A DNA stretch of 49,380 bases from Acidimicrobiales bacterium (lineage in GTDB: Bacteria > Actinomycetota > Acidimicrobiia > Acidimicrobiales > DASWMK01). Shown here piece after piece: positions 32,934-41,508 of this stretch. The notes beneath the pieces were generated by a model. The model saw only the letters and a list, made by a program, of their open reading frames with translations, was not told the origin of the DNA and did not search any database. How positions within the stretch are numbered: the first letter of the stretch is position 1; each line of letters opens with the position of its first letter. The translations under genes were made by a program, and so were the position numbers. The DNA lies in the NCBI GenBank assembly GCA_036399815.1, contig DASWMK010000017.1, positions 1 to 49,380 of the forward strand, written 5' to 3'.

Positions 32934-35753
32934 TCAGGGGATGTTGATCCTGACCTCGCACTCGCTGGACTGGTCGCGGTCGGCGCCGCCGTTGCAGCGG
33001 TCCCGGCCGCGGCCGCCGTTCAGGACGTCGGCGCCCTTGCCGGCGACCAGCGTGTCGACCCCGGCCCCGCCGTTCAGGCGGTCGTTGCCGGTGCCCGACG
33101 TCAGCCGGTCCCGGCCGGCGTCGCCGTCGAGGCGGTCGTTGCCGTCGATGGCCAGGACGACGTCGTTGCCGTCGCCGCCGGACACGAAGTCCTTCCCGGT
33201 GCCGACGTCGATGGTGTCGTCGCCGGCGCCGCCGAGGACCCGGTCGTTGCCGGCCCCGGTGAGGATGACGTCGTTGCCGCCCCGGCCGTTGATGGTGTCG
33301 TTGCCCTCGAAGGTGCAGATGATGTCGGCCAGCGGGGTCCCGGTGAGGTTGTCGTCACCGCTCCCGCCCCTGACCGTGCACTCCGGGTTGCCGTCGTTGA
33401 GCACGACCGACACGCCGTTCGGCGCGGCCGCGAGCGCCGACACCGACGCCTCGGCCGACGCGGACGCCGTGGCGGACCGGGCCGTGGCCGCCGCCCCGAC
33501 GGCGGCGGTCGTGTTGGGCACGGCCACGTCGAGGAGCCCGTCGCCGTCGAAGTCGGCCAGCTCGATGTCGGACAGGTCGGCGTTCATGCCGTAGTGCAGC
33601 GGCAGCGGGTCGAAGGAGCCGTCGCCGTTGCCGAAGTAGACGCCGACGTCGTTGCCGGACCGGTTGGCGACGGCGATGTCGAGGAACCCGTCGATGTTGA
33701 CGTCGCCGATGTCGACGGCCACGCCGTTCAGCAGGTTGCCGATGGCCTCGCCCTGGTACGTGGTGATCGTGTAGGTGACGCCGTCGCCGGTGTTCAGGAA
33801 CACCGTCATCGTGTTGTCGAAGTCGACGGCCGCGATGTCGAGGTCGCCGTCCCCGTCGAGGTCGGCGGCGTCGATCTCACGGTGCCCGGTCCCGCTGTCG
33901 ATCTCGACGTGCGGGGCGAACTCCCGGCCGCCGAGGTTCAGCGCGACGGACAGGTCGCCGCCGTTGCCGGTCGGGTGGGCGCTGACGACGTCGTTCAGGC
34001 CGTCGCCGTCCACGTCGGCCCCGATCGCCTGCTGCGGGGCGAACTCCACGCCGGCGGCGAAGGGCGTGCCGAACGTGCCGTCGCCGTTGCTCGGCAGGAT
34101 CGTCACCGTCTGGCCCTGCACGCAGCCGGTCCCGAAGCCCTGGCCGCTCTCGTCGGCGATCAGGATGTCCGGGTCGCCGTCGTCGTCCATGTCGGCCGTG
34201 GTGACCTGGCCGGGCAGGCACTCGTTGACGTCGATGAGGACGGCGTCGCCGAAGGTCCCGTCGCCGTTGCTGAAGGCCACGCCGACCTCCTCGAACCGGC
34301 CGCCGAGGAGCTGCCAGACGAGGTCGTCGTCGCCGTCGAGGTCGAAGTCGGCGGCGTCGACCGACTGGGGCAGGCCGCCGGCCGGGATGCTCTCGGCCGG
34401 GACCAGCGTGCCGGCGCCGTCGTTCAGGAGCACCTGGATGACCTGGCTGTTGGCCGAGCCGCCGTTCACGCTGGCGGCCACGTCGGTGTCGCCGTCGCCG
34501 TCGAGGTCGCCGGTGGTGATCTTGAACGGCGGGGCGAACAGCGGCTGCTGGTCCGGCTGCTCGAAGGTGCCGCCGGGGCCGCCCGGGTGGATGACGCCGA
34601 GGCCGCTGCCGCGGTTGGCGGCGGCGATGTCGAGGTCGCCGTCGATGTCGAAGTCGGCGAGGTCGAGGCCCATCGGCTGGTGGCTCGAGATCAGCGTCTC
34701 CGGGGCGACCGTGGCGTCCCCGGCGTTGCGGAACACGGTGACGTCGCCGGTGAAGCTCGAGCCGAACGTCGCGCTGACCGCGTCGACGTCGCCGTCGCCC
34801 TCGAGGTCGGCCAGCTCGACGTCGCCGGAGTTGAACCCGGCGCTCGGGACCGGCTCGGCCGTGTAGTCGCCGGTGCCGTCGTTGACGAACAGGAAGTGGG
34901 ACTCGCCGAACCCGCCGGCGAACAGGTCCTCGTCGGTGTCGCCGTCGAGGTCGGCCGCGTCCAGCACGATCTGGCTGCCCGTCCCCGAGAACGTGAGCGG
35001 GGCCGCCGGCGTGAACGTGCCGTCGCCCGCGTTCACGAGCCGGTTCAGCGCGAACTCCGAGAAGTCGGCGCCGTTGGCCGCGACCACGAGGTCGAGGTCG
35101 CCGTCACCCTCGAGGTCCGAGGCGACGATGCCGTAGGCGCCGTCGTTCACCGGGTAGGTGGCCTCCGGGGCGAACGTCCCGTCGCCGGCGTTGATGAGCA
35201 CGCTGACCGTCGGGACGGTGCCGGTGTTGGTCATGGCCAGGTCGTCGTCGCCGTCGCCGTCGAGGTCGGCCGCGACCACCTGGTTCGGGGCGTGCCCGCC
35301 GGGGGTCGTCGTCCTCGTGAAGTCGCCGGTGCCGTCGCCCAGGTACAGGTCGACGACCTCGTTGTCGAACCCGTTGCCCCTGGCCACGACCACGAGGTCG
35401 ACGTGGTCGTCGCCGTTCAGGTCGGCGACGGTGCCGTCGGTCGACTGGTCGGTGGCCGGGATGGGGACGGGGTCGTCGAGCGTGCCCTCGCCCAGGTTGA
35501 GCGTGATGGCGATGGACGGCTCGAAGAACTCGTTCCTGACCCAGGCGACGTCGGGCGAGCCGTCCTCGTCGAAGTCGCCGGCCAGCGCCTCGATCGGGGC
35601 CCGTCCGACCTGGTAGCCGGTCCACGTGTCGAACCGGGCGCTGTCGCCCGGCTCGGCGGCGCCGGCCGGGGCGACCGGTGCCACGAGGACTGCCGTCGCC
35701 GAGACGAGCAGGCCCGCGACGGCACCGGCCGCCCGCTTCCCAAACCTCTGCAT
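32934..35753 (-). CDS. Secreted FG-GAP/VCBS repeat protein with C-terminal RTX calcium-binding repeats (paralogue A)
   Basis: The 939-residue protein has a Sec signal peptide ending near 'VAPAGAA'. About a dozen FG-GAP/VCBS-type repeats follow, each with a calcium-loop-like 'DLDGDGDxDL' or 'DFDEDGSPDVAW' and 'NAGDGTF', predicting a beta-propeller. An Ala/Ser-rich linker precedes RTX-like repeats ('GGSGDDNLTG', 'GGRGGNDVIL'-type, 'GGAGDDTIDVG'), then 'CNGGADRDQSSECEVRINIP'. Such proteins are secreted Ca2+-binding adhesins or polymer-binding proteins; no enzymatic domain is seen. GGAGGGG lies 3 nt before the ATG. Paralogous to the next gene upstream. Confidence 0.88.
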   Translation of the reverse strand: MQRFGKRAAGAVAGLLVSATAVLVAPVAPAGAAEPGDSARFDTWTGYQVGRAPIEALAGDFDEDGSPDVAWVRNEFFEPSIAITLNLGEGTLDDPVPIPATDQSTDGTVADLNGDDHVDLVVVARGNGFDNEVVDLYLGDGTGDFTRTTTPGGHAPNQVVAADLDGDGDDDLAMTNTGTVPTVSVLINAGDGTFAPEATYPVNDGAYGIVASDLEGDGDLDLVVAANGADFSEFALNRLVNAGDGTFTPAAPLTFSGTGSQIVLDAADLDGDTDEDLFAGGFGESHFLFVNDGTGDYTAEPVPSAGFNSGDVELADLEGDGDVDAVSATFGSSFTGDVTVFRNAGDATVAPETLISSHQPMGLDLADFDIDGDLDIAAANRGSGLGVIHPGGPGGTFEQPDQQPLFAPPFKITTGDLDGDGDTDVAASVNGGSANSQVIQVLLNDGAGTLVPAESIPAGGLPQSVDAADFDLDGDDDLVWQLLGGRFEEVGVAFSNGDGTFGDAVLIDVNECLPGQVTTADMDDDGDPDILIADESGQGFGTGCVQGQTVTILPSNGDGTFGTPFAAGVEFAPQQAIGADVDGDGLNDVVSAHPTGNGGDLSVALNLGGREFAPHVEIDSGTGHREIDAADLDGDGDLDIAAVDFDNTMTVFLNTGDGVTYTITTYQGEAIGNLLNGVAVDIGDVNIDGFLDIAVANRSGNDVGVYFGNGDGSFDPLPLHYGMNADLSDIELADFDGDGLLDVAVPNTTAAVGAAATARSATASASAEASVSALAAAPNGVSVVLNDGNPECTVRGGSGDDNLTGTPLADIICTFEGNDTINGRGGNDVILTGAGNDRVLGGAGDDTIDVGTGKDFVSGGDGNDVVLAIDGNDRLDGDAGRDRLTSGTGNDRLNGGAGVDTLVAGKGADVLNGGRGRDRCNGGADRDQSSECEVRINIP

Positions 35754-35781
35754 GTGCCCCTCCGGGGGGTCGATCGTGACT

Positions 35782-35803
35782 GGCGCCCGTACGTACGGGC
35801 GCC
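35782..35803. terminator. 22-bp perfect palindrome between the two FG-GAP paralogues
   Basis: The arms GGCGCCCGTAC and GTACGGGCGCC abut with no spacer in the 55-bp gap between the paralogues. It lies 6 nt after the stop of the upstream paralogue and 28 nt before the ATG of the downstream one. Terminator or operator are both possible. Confidence 0.5.
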
Positions 35804-35808
35804 GGGCA

Positions 35809-38622
35809 TCAGGGGATGTTGACTCGGACCTCGCAGCTGGTGGACTGGTCGCGGTCGGCGCCGCCGTTGCAGCGGTCGTGCCCGCGCCCGCCGTTCAGGA
35901 GGTCGAGGCCCTTGCCCGCGACCAGCGTGTCGACGCCGGCCCCGCCGTACAGGCGGTCGTTGCCGGTGCCGCTCGTCAGCCGGTCGCGGCCGCCGCCGCC
36001 CTCGAGGCGGTCGTTGCCGTCGATGGCGAGGACCGCGTCGTCGCCGTCGCCGGCGAGCACGTAGTCCCGGCCGGTGCCGACGTCGATGGTGTCGTCGCCG
36101 TCCCCGCCGAGGACCCGGTCGTCGCCGGCGCCGGTCACGATCACGTCGTTGCCGCCGCGGCCGTTGACCGTGTCGTTGCCGGCGAAGGTGCAGATGATGT
36201 CGGCCCTGGGCGTGCCGGTGACGTCGTCGTCGCCGGTGGAGCCCCTGACCGTGCACTGCGGGGCGCCGTCGTTGAAGGCCACGCTGACCCCGTTCGGGGC
36301 GGCGGCCACCGCCTCGGCCCGCACCGCGCCGGCCTCGGCCGCCCTGGCGGACGTCCTGCCCGCCGACGCCATCGTGGTGGCGTTGGCCTGGGTGTTCGGG
36401 GTGGCCACGTCGACCAGGCCGTCGCCGTCGAAGTCGGCGAGCTCGAGGTCGGTGATGGCGGTGTTCATGCCGTAGTGGATGGCCCGGGGCGAGAACGTGC
36501 CGTCCCCGTGGCCGTACCAGACGCCGACGTCGTTGCCGGTCCAGTTGGCGACGGCGATGTCGGGCACGCCGTCCACGTCCACGTCGCCGATGTCGATGGC
36601 GACGGCGTTGAGGTAGCCGTTGACGGTCTCGCCGTCGTACACCTCGGTGGTGAAGGCCACGCCGCTGCCGTCGTTCAGGAACACGGTGATGCCGTCGTCG
36701 GTGTCCACGCCGGCCACGTCCACGTCGCCGTCCCCGTCGAGGTCGGCGGCCGCGATCTCGCGGTGGCTGCGGCCGGTGTCGATCTCCACGTGCTGGGCGA
36801 ACGTGCCGTCGCCGTTGTTCAGCGCCACGGCGAGGTCGCCGCCGTTGCCGGAGAGGTGGGCGGAGACCACGTCGTTCAGCCCGTCGCCGTCCATGTCGGC
36901 GCCGAGCGCGTGCTGGGGCAGGGCCTCGGTCTCGACCCGGATGCCGTTGCCGAACGTGCCGTCGCCGAGGCTCGGGATGATGGTGACGGACTGGCCCTGG
37001 ACGCAGTCGGACCCGAACTCGCCGCCGCCCTCGTCGGGCATCACGATGTCGGGGTCGCCGTCGCCGTCCATGTCGGCCGTGCTGATCTGGCCGGGGGCGC
37101 AGTCGTTCTCGCGGATGGCGAACGCGTCGGCGAACGTGCCGTCGCCGTTGCTGAGGGCCACGCCCACGTCGGGCTGGGAGTAGCCGGCCAGCTGCCACAC
37201 GAGGTCGTCGTCGCCGTCGAGGTCGAAGTCGGCGGCGTCGATCGAGAACGGCCGGCCGAGGGCGGGCACCGTGCCGCTCGGCACGAGCGTGCCGGTGCCG
37301 TCGTTCAGGAGCAGCTGCACGACCTGGTCGGACGTGGAGAAGCCCTGGATGCTGGCGGCCACGTCGGTGTCGCCGTCGCCGTCGAGGTCGCCGGTGGTGA
37401 TCTTGAACGGCGGGGCGAACAGCGGGGCCTGCGGCGGCTGCTCGAAGGTGCCGCCGGCGCTGCCCGGGTGGATGACGCCGAGGCTGCTGCCCCGGTTGGC
37501 GGCGGCCACGTCGGGGTCGCCGTCGAGGTCGAAGTCGGCCACGTCGATGCCCATGGGCTGCTGGCTCGAGGTGAGCGACGCCGTGGTGAACGTGGCGTCG
37601 CCGGCGTTGCGCAGGACGGTGATGTCGCCGCTCTGGCTCGACCCGAACGTCGCGCTCACGGCGTCGAGGTCGCCGTCGGGCTCGAGGTCGAGGACCTCGA
37701 TGTCGCCGGAGGAGAAGCCGCCGGGGATCTGGTCGGTGGTGAAGGTGCCGTCGCCGCCGTTGCGCAGAAGGGTGGTGCCGTCGCTGCGGATGCCGGCCGT
37801 GAGGTAGTCGAGGTCGCCGTCGTCGTCGAAGTCGCCGCCGGCGAGGACGGGGGACTCGGCCAGGCCGGGGAACGGCACGGGGTCGCCGGGCGTGAAGTCG
37901 CCGGTGCCGTCGCCGAGGAGCGGGTAGAGCGCGAGCTCGCCGCCGCTGAACCCGCCGGCGGCCACGACGAGGTCGAGGATGCCGTCGGCGTCGAAGTCGG
38001 TGGGCACGATGCCGCCGGGCCGCTCGCCGACCGGGTAGACGGTCTCGGCGCCGAAGGTGCCGTCGCCGGCGTTCAGCAGCACGCTCACGCTGGCGCTGAA
38101 GAACGAGTTGGTCATGGCGAGGTCGGCGTCGCCGTCGCCGTCGAGGTCGGTGGCCACGACCTGGGCCGGGTCGTCGCCGCCCGGCGTCGTGGCGTGGGTG
38201 AACGCGCCGGTGCCGTCGCCGAAGTAGAGGTCGACGGTCGAGGAGAAGTCGGCCACGACGACGGCGTCGAGGTGCCCGTCGCCGTTCAGGTCGGCGAGGT
38301 CGCCGTCGGTGGAGGACTCGTTGGCCGGGTACTCGACGGGGTCGTCGAGGGTGCCCTCGCCCAGGTTCAGGGTGACGCTCAGCGTGTTCTCGAAGAAGTC
38401 GTTGCGCACCCAGGCGACGTCGGGCGAGCCGTCCTCGTCGAAGTCGCCGGCGAGCGCTTCCACCGGATAGCGGTTGACCTCGTAGCCGGCCCACGTGTCG
38501 AACCGCTGGCTGTCGCCCGGCTCGAGCGCCGACGCCGGCCCCGCCGGCATCGTGACGGCTGCCGTCGCCCCCAACAGCGCGGCCGACAGCATGACGGCGA
38601 GACGCCGTCCCCCAGCTCGCAT
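35809..38622 (-). CDS. Secreted FG-GAP/VCBS repeat protein with C-terminal RTX repeats (paralogue B)
   Basis: The 937-residue protein aligns with paralogue A from 'LEPGDSQRFDTWAGYEV' to the C-terminal 'CNGGADRDQSTSCEVRVNIP', including the same order of FG-GAP and RTX repeats. They are therefore tandem duplicates. Signal peptide: 'LAVMLSAALLGATAAVTMPA'. Divergence is greatest in the linkers and in several blades, while stretches such as 'FAPPFKITTGDLDGDGDTDV' are nearly identical in DNA. It should be exported and bind Ca2+. GGGGGAG precedes the ATG closely. Confidence 0.88.
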   Translation of the reverse strand: MRAGGRRLAVMLSAALLGATAAVTMPAGPASALEPGDSQRFDTWAGYEVNRYPVEALAGDFDEDGSPDVAWVRNDFFENTLSVTLNLGEGTLDDPVEYPANESSTDGDLADLNGDGHLDAVVVADFSSTVDLYFGDGTGAFTHATTPGGDDPAQVVATDLDGDGDADLAMTNSFFSASVSVLLNAGDGTFGAETVYPVGERPGGIVPTDFDADGILDLVVAAGGFSGGELALYPLLGDGTGDFTPGDPVPFPGLAESPVLAGGDFDDDGDLDYLTAGIRSDGTTLLRNGGDGTFTTDQIPGGFSSGDIEVLDLEPDGDLDAVSATFGSSQSGDITVLRNAGDATFTTASLTSSQQPMGIDVADFDLDGDPDVAAANRGSSLGVIHPGSAGGTFEQPPQAPLFAPPFKITTGDLDGDGDTDVAASIQGFSTSDQVVQLLLNDGTGTLVPSGTVPALGRPFSIDAADFDLDGDDDLVWQLAGYSQPDVGVALSNGDGTFADAFAIRENDCAPGQISTADMDGDGDPDIVMPDEGGGEFGSDCVQGQSVTIIPSLGDGTFGNGIRVETEALPQHALGADMDGDGLNDVVSAHLSGNGGDLAVALNNGDGTFAQHVEIDTGRSHREIAAADLDGDGDVDVAGVDTDDGITVFLNDGSGVAFTTEVYDGETVNGYLNAVAIDIGDVDVDGVPDIAVANWTGNDVGVWYGHGDGTFSPRAIHYGMNTAITDLELADFDGDGLVDVATPNTQANATTMASAGRTSARAAEAGAVRAEAVAAAPNGVSVAFNDGAPQCTVRGSTGDDDVTGTPRADIICTFAGNDTVNGRGGNDVIVTGAGDDRVLGGDGDDTIDVGTGRDYVLAGDGDDAVLAIDGNDRLEGGGGRDRLTSGTGNDRLYGGAGVDTLVAGKGLDLLNGGRGHDRCNGGADRDQSTSCEVRVNIP

Positions 38623-38702
38623 GGCTCCCCCTTCGATCCCCAGATGTGCCGATGGGACCGTACCGGCGGCCCCGTTAAGGCATTCTCAAATCGTCGGGAA
38701 GT

Positions 38703-38716
38703 TGACCCGCGGGTCA
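38703..38716. promoter_or_regulatory. 14-bp palindrome TGACCCGCGGGTCA at the LLM gene promoter
   Basis: The perfect palindrome sits 4 nt upstream of the TACGCT -10 (38721) and covers the -35-like TTGACC (38702-38707). It is well placed as a repressor operator for the 38735 operon. The regulator is not in the adjacent sequence. Confidence 0.5.
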
Positions 38717-38720
38717 GGGT

Positions 38721-38726
38721 TACGCT
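38721..38726 (+). promoter_or_regulatory. -10 element TACGCT for a leaderless mRNA
   Basis: TACGCT lies 8 nt before the GTG at 38735. The same hexamer and spacing occur before 5470. Confidence 0.5.
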
Positions 38727-38734
38727 GCCGCGCC

Positions 38735-39901
38735 GTGCGCTTCTTCAGCTTCCACCTGATGCCGTACCCGGGCCTCCCGGCCGACTACGACGGGCCGGCG
38801 TGGGTGACGGTGCCGAACCGCCTGTACGACCCGGCGATCGGCTCCGAGCTGTACGACCGCTACCTCGACGAGCTGGTGTACGCCGAGGAGCTCGGCTTCG
38901 ACGGCGTGTGCGTGAACGAGCACCACCAGAACGCGTACGGGCTGATGCCGTCGCCCAACCTGATGGCCGCCGCCATCGCCAGGGAGACGTCCAGGGTCCG
39001 CATCGCCGTGGTCGGCAACGCGCTGCCGCTGTACGACCCGCCGACCAGGGTGGCCGAGGAGTTCGCCATGCTCGACAACCTGTCGGGCGGCCGGCTCATC
39101 GCCGGGTTCGTGGTCGGCGGCGGCCCGGAGTACTACTCGTTCTCGATCAACCCGGCCCACGCCCGGGAGCGCTTCGCCGAGGCCCACGACCTGATCATCA
39201 AGGCCTGGACCGAGGACGGGCCCCAGGAGTTCATCGGCCGGCACTACCGGCTCCGGTTCCTCAACACCTGGCCGAAGCCCGTGCAGCGGCCCCACCCCGA
39301 GGTGTGGATCCCGGGCGCCGGCTCCCTCGAGACGATGGACTTCGTCGCCCGCCACCGGTACGCCTACATGGGCATCCCCTACTTCCACATCGACGTCTTC
39401 GACCGCCAGTTCCGGCTGTTCCGGGAGGCGTGCGAGCGGGCCGGCTACACCTACGACCCCCGCCAGGCCGGCTGGCTGACGCCGATCTACGTGGCCGAGA
39501 CCGACGAGCGGGCGAGGGCCGAGTTCGAGGAGCACTGGTGGTACTTCGTCCGCCGGCTCCTCCCCGGCATCGACATCTCGCCGCCCGGCTACACGTCGCT
39601 GCGGTCCATGGAGCACATTGTGAAGGCCCACGGCACGTTCGCCGCGAGCCTGTCGAGCTGGGAGGAGACCCTGGCCGGCCAGTACGTGATCGCCGGGTCG
39701 CCCGAGACCGTCTACGAGCGGCTCGTCGCCAACCTCGAGCGCCTCGGGGCCGGCAACCTGCTCGGGCTGTTCCAGCTCGGCACCCTGCCGGCCGACCTGA
39801 CCAGGCGGAACCTCGAGCTGTTCGCCGCCGAGGTCATGCCCCGCCTGCGCGAGCGGTTCCCCGAGGGGCGGCCCGTCCTGCGCGACCCGGCGGCCGCGTG
39901 A
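38735..39901 (+). CDS. LLM-class (luciferase-like) flavin/F420-dependent oxidoreductase
   Basis: The 388-residue TIM-barrel protein opens 'RFFSFHLMPYPGLP'. 'GFDGVCVNEHHQNAYGLMPS' and 'NLSGGRLIAGFVVGGGPEYY' are luciferase-like monooxygenase signatures; 'EVWIPGAGSLET' follows. Homologues use FMNH2 or F420; the cofactor cannot be settled by eye. It is first in an operon with an alpha/beta hydrolase (one-base overlap) and a pterin dehydratase, suggesting degradation of some organic compound. GTG start supported by the -10 position. Confidence 0.87.
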   Translation: MRFFSFHLMPYPGLPADYDGPAWVTVPNRLYDPAIGSELYDRYLDELVYAEELGFDGVCVNEHHQNAYGLMPSPNLMAAAIARETSRVRIAVVGNALPLYDPPTRVAEEFAMLDNLSGGRLIAGFVVGGGPEYYSFSINPAHARERFAEAHDLIIKAWTEDGPQEFIGRHYRLRFLNTWPKPVQRPHPEVWIPGAGSLETMDFVARHRYAYMGIPYFHIDVFDRQFRLFREACERAGYTYDPRQAGWLTPIYVAETDERARAEFEEHWWYFVRRLLPGIDISPPGYTSLRSMEHIVKAHGTFAASLSSWEETLAGQYVIAGSPETVYERLVANLERLGAGNLLGLFQLGTLPADLTRRNLELFAAEVMPRLRERFPEGRPVLRDPAAA

Positions 39902-40716
39902 TGGGCGCCGTCACCGTCGAGCGGGTCGCCACCGACCTCGGCGCCGTCGAGGTCCGCAGGGGCGGTGACGGCCCGCCGCTCGTCTACCTCCACTCGGCGG
40001 TGGGGGAGGGCGACGGCCTCGCCCTGCTCGACCTGCTGGCCGACGAGTTCGCCGTCGTGGCCCCCATGTTCCCCGGCTTCGGCGGCAGCGAGGGCATCGA
40101 GCAGGTCGACGACATGGACGACGCCGTGTTCCACCTCGTCGACCTGTGGGACCGGCTCGGCCTGCGCGACCCGGTCGTCGTCGGCCTCTCGCTCGGCGGG
40201 TGGATGGCCGTCGAGCTGGCCGTCCGCCACCCCGGCCGGGTCGGCCGGCTCGTGCTCGTCAACCCCGTCGGCCTGTACCTGAAGGGCGCGGAGATCGGCG
40301 ACATCTTCGGCCGCCGGCCCTGGGAGCTGGTCGACGACCTGTTCGCCGACCCCGACTTCCCGATGGCCCAGGTGGCGAGGGGCCTCCGCCACGTCGCCCC
40401 CGGCCAGCTCGACTTCGCCGTGCTCCGCCCGATGCTGCAGCACCAGGCGGCGACCGCCCGGCTCGGGTGGAACCCGTACCTGCACGACCCGAAGCTGCCC
40501 CGCCGCCTCCACCGGGTCAGCGCCCCGACCCTCGTCGTCAGGGGAGCCCAGGACACGCTCGTGCCGCCGGCCCACGCGGACGCCTACGTCGCCGGCATCC
40601 CGGGCGCCCGGCTGGAGGTCCTCGACGGCGCCGCCCACCTGCTCGCCGTCGAGCGGCCCGACGCGCTGGCCGGGCTGGTCAGGGCGTTCGCCCGGCCTGG
40701 CACGATGTCGGCATGA
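39901..40716 (+). CDS. Alpha/beta hydrolase
   Basis: The 271-residue protein has 'PLVYLHSAVGEGDGL' (oxyanion region), 'PMFPGFGGSEG', the nucleophile elbow 'VGLSLGGWMAVE' (Ser), 'VRGAQDTLVPP' (Asp) and 'DGAAHLLAVERP' (His). The complete Ser-Asp-His triad and length fit C-C or ester hydrolases that act after ring-opening or Baeyer-Villiger oxygenases, consistent with the upstream LLM enzyme. Start ATG overlaps that stop; its own stop overlaps the next ATG (ATGA). Confidence 0.88.
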   Translation: MGAVTVERVATDLGAVEVRRGGDGPPLVYLHSAVGEGDGLALLDLLADEFAVVAPMFPGFGGSEGIEQVDDMDDAVFHLVDLWDRLGLRDPVVVGLSLGGWMAVELAVRHPGRVGRLVLVNPVGLYLKGAEIGDIFGRRPWELVDDLFADPDFPMAQVARGLRHVAPGQLDFAVLRPMLQHQAATARLGWNPYLHDPKLPRRLHRVSAPTLVVRGAQDTLVPPAHADAYVAGIPGARLEVLDGAAHLLAVERPDALAGLVRAFARPGTMSA

Positions 40717-41003
40717 GCGACCCGACCGTCCTCGCCGACGACGACGTCCGCGCCCGCCTGCCCGAGGGCTGGGACCTCGTGGACGGCAAGCTCCACCGCA
40801 CGCTCGAGTTCCCGTCCTTCGTCGACGCCTTCGGGTTCATGACGATGGTGGCGCTCGTGGCCGAGAAGCGGAACCACCACCCGGACTGGTCCAACAGCTG
40901 GAACACCGTCCGCATCGACCTCGTCAGCCACAGCGCCGGCGGGGTCACCGACGCCGACCTCACGTTCGCGGCCGAGATCAACACGACCCTCGGCGAGGGC
41001 TAG
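40713..41003 (+). CDS. Pterin-4a-carbinolamine dehydratase
   Basis: The 96-residue protein has the family motif 'EKRNHHPDWSNSWNTVRIDL' with the catalytic His pair and the C-terminal 'HSAGGVTDADLTFAAEIN'. It dehydrates 4a-hydroxytetrahydrobiopterin or related pterins; homologues also act in molybdopterin or unknown pathways. No aromatic amino acid hydroxylase is adjacent. Its last 4 nt overlap the convergent sufU gene. Confidence 0.9.
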   Translation: MSDPTVLADDDVRARLPEGWDLVDGKLHRTLEFPSFVDAFGFMTMVALVAEKRNHHPDWSNSWNTVRIDLVSHSAGGVTDADLTFAAEINTTLGEG

Positions 41004-41488
41004 GAGGACGCCACCGTCCCGTCCGCCGCCACCTCGGCGACGGCCTGGGACAGCGTGTGCCACGGCAGGGTGGCGCACTTGATCCGCACGGGGAACTTCA
41101 CCACGCCCCGGAGCGCCTCGAGGTCCCCGAGCTTCAGGTCGGCGGCGGCCACCTCGTCCTCGCCCTCGCCGTCGAGGGCCTGCTCGTGGATCGACATCAT
41201 CCCCTTGAAGGCCCGGTCGAGGGCCCGGACCTCGCCGAGCGTCCTGCCCTTCACCGCCGCGGCCATCATCGACGCCGACGACTGGCTGATCGAGCAGCCC
41301 TGCCCGCTCACCCGCACGTCGCGGACGGTGTCGCCGTCGACGTCGAGGAACACGACGACCTCGTCGCCGCACAGCGGGTTGAACCCCTCGGCCCGGTGGG
41401 CGGGCGGCACCGGCAGCTCGCCCCGGTTCCGCGGGTTCCGGTAGTGGTCGAGGATGATCTCCCGGTAGAGGTCTTCGAGCTGGGGCAC
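41000..41488 (-). CDS. sufU: SufU-type Fe-S assembly / sulphur-transfer protein
   Basis: The 162-residue protein has 'LEDLYREIILDHYRNPRNRG', 'GFNPLCGDEVVVFL' (Cys and Asp), 'GCSISQSSASMMA' (Cys) and 'VRIKCATLPWHTL' (Cys), the zinc-ligand set of SufU. SufU accepts persulphide from SufS. The insertion 'GEGEDEVAAADLKLGDLEAL' before the last Cys is normal for SufU and absent from IscU. Start is a GTG. It is last in the sufC-sufS-sufU operon. Confidence 0.93.
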   Translation of the reverse strand: MPQLEDLYREIILDHYRNPRNRGELPVPPAHRAEGFNPLCGDEVVVFLDVDGDTVRDVRVSGQGCSISQSSASMMAAAVKGRTLGEVRALDRAFKGMMSIHEQALDGEGEDEVAAADLKLGDLEALRGVVKFPVRIKCATLPWHTLSQAVAEVAADGTVASS

Positions 41489-41508
41489 GGTCGGGCTCCT
41501 CCGGCGGG

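Noticed and set aside
32881-35810. CRISPR-like periodicity in the FG-GAP regions
   Set aside because: The repeated 'gtcgccgtcgccgtcgaggtcg' type words are coding repeats for DGDGD loops in a protein, irregular in spacing and without spacers.
32493-40716. Very long plus-strand open frames (over 1000 codons) across the FG-GAP genes
   Set aside because: They are shadows of the Asp/Gly-rich repeats on the minus strand: composition is almost only Val, Ala, Gly, Asp, Arg with no recognisable domain.
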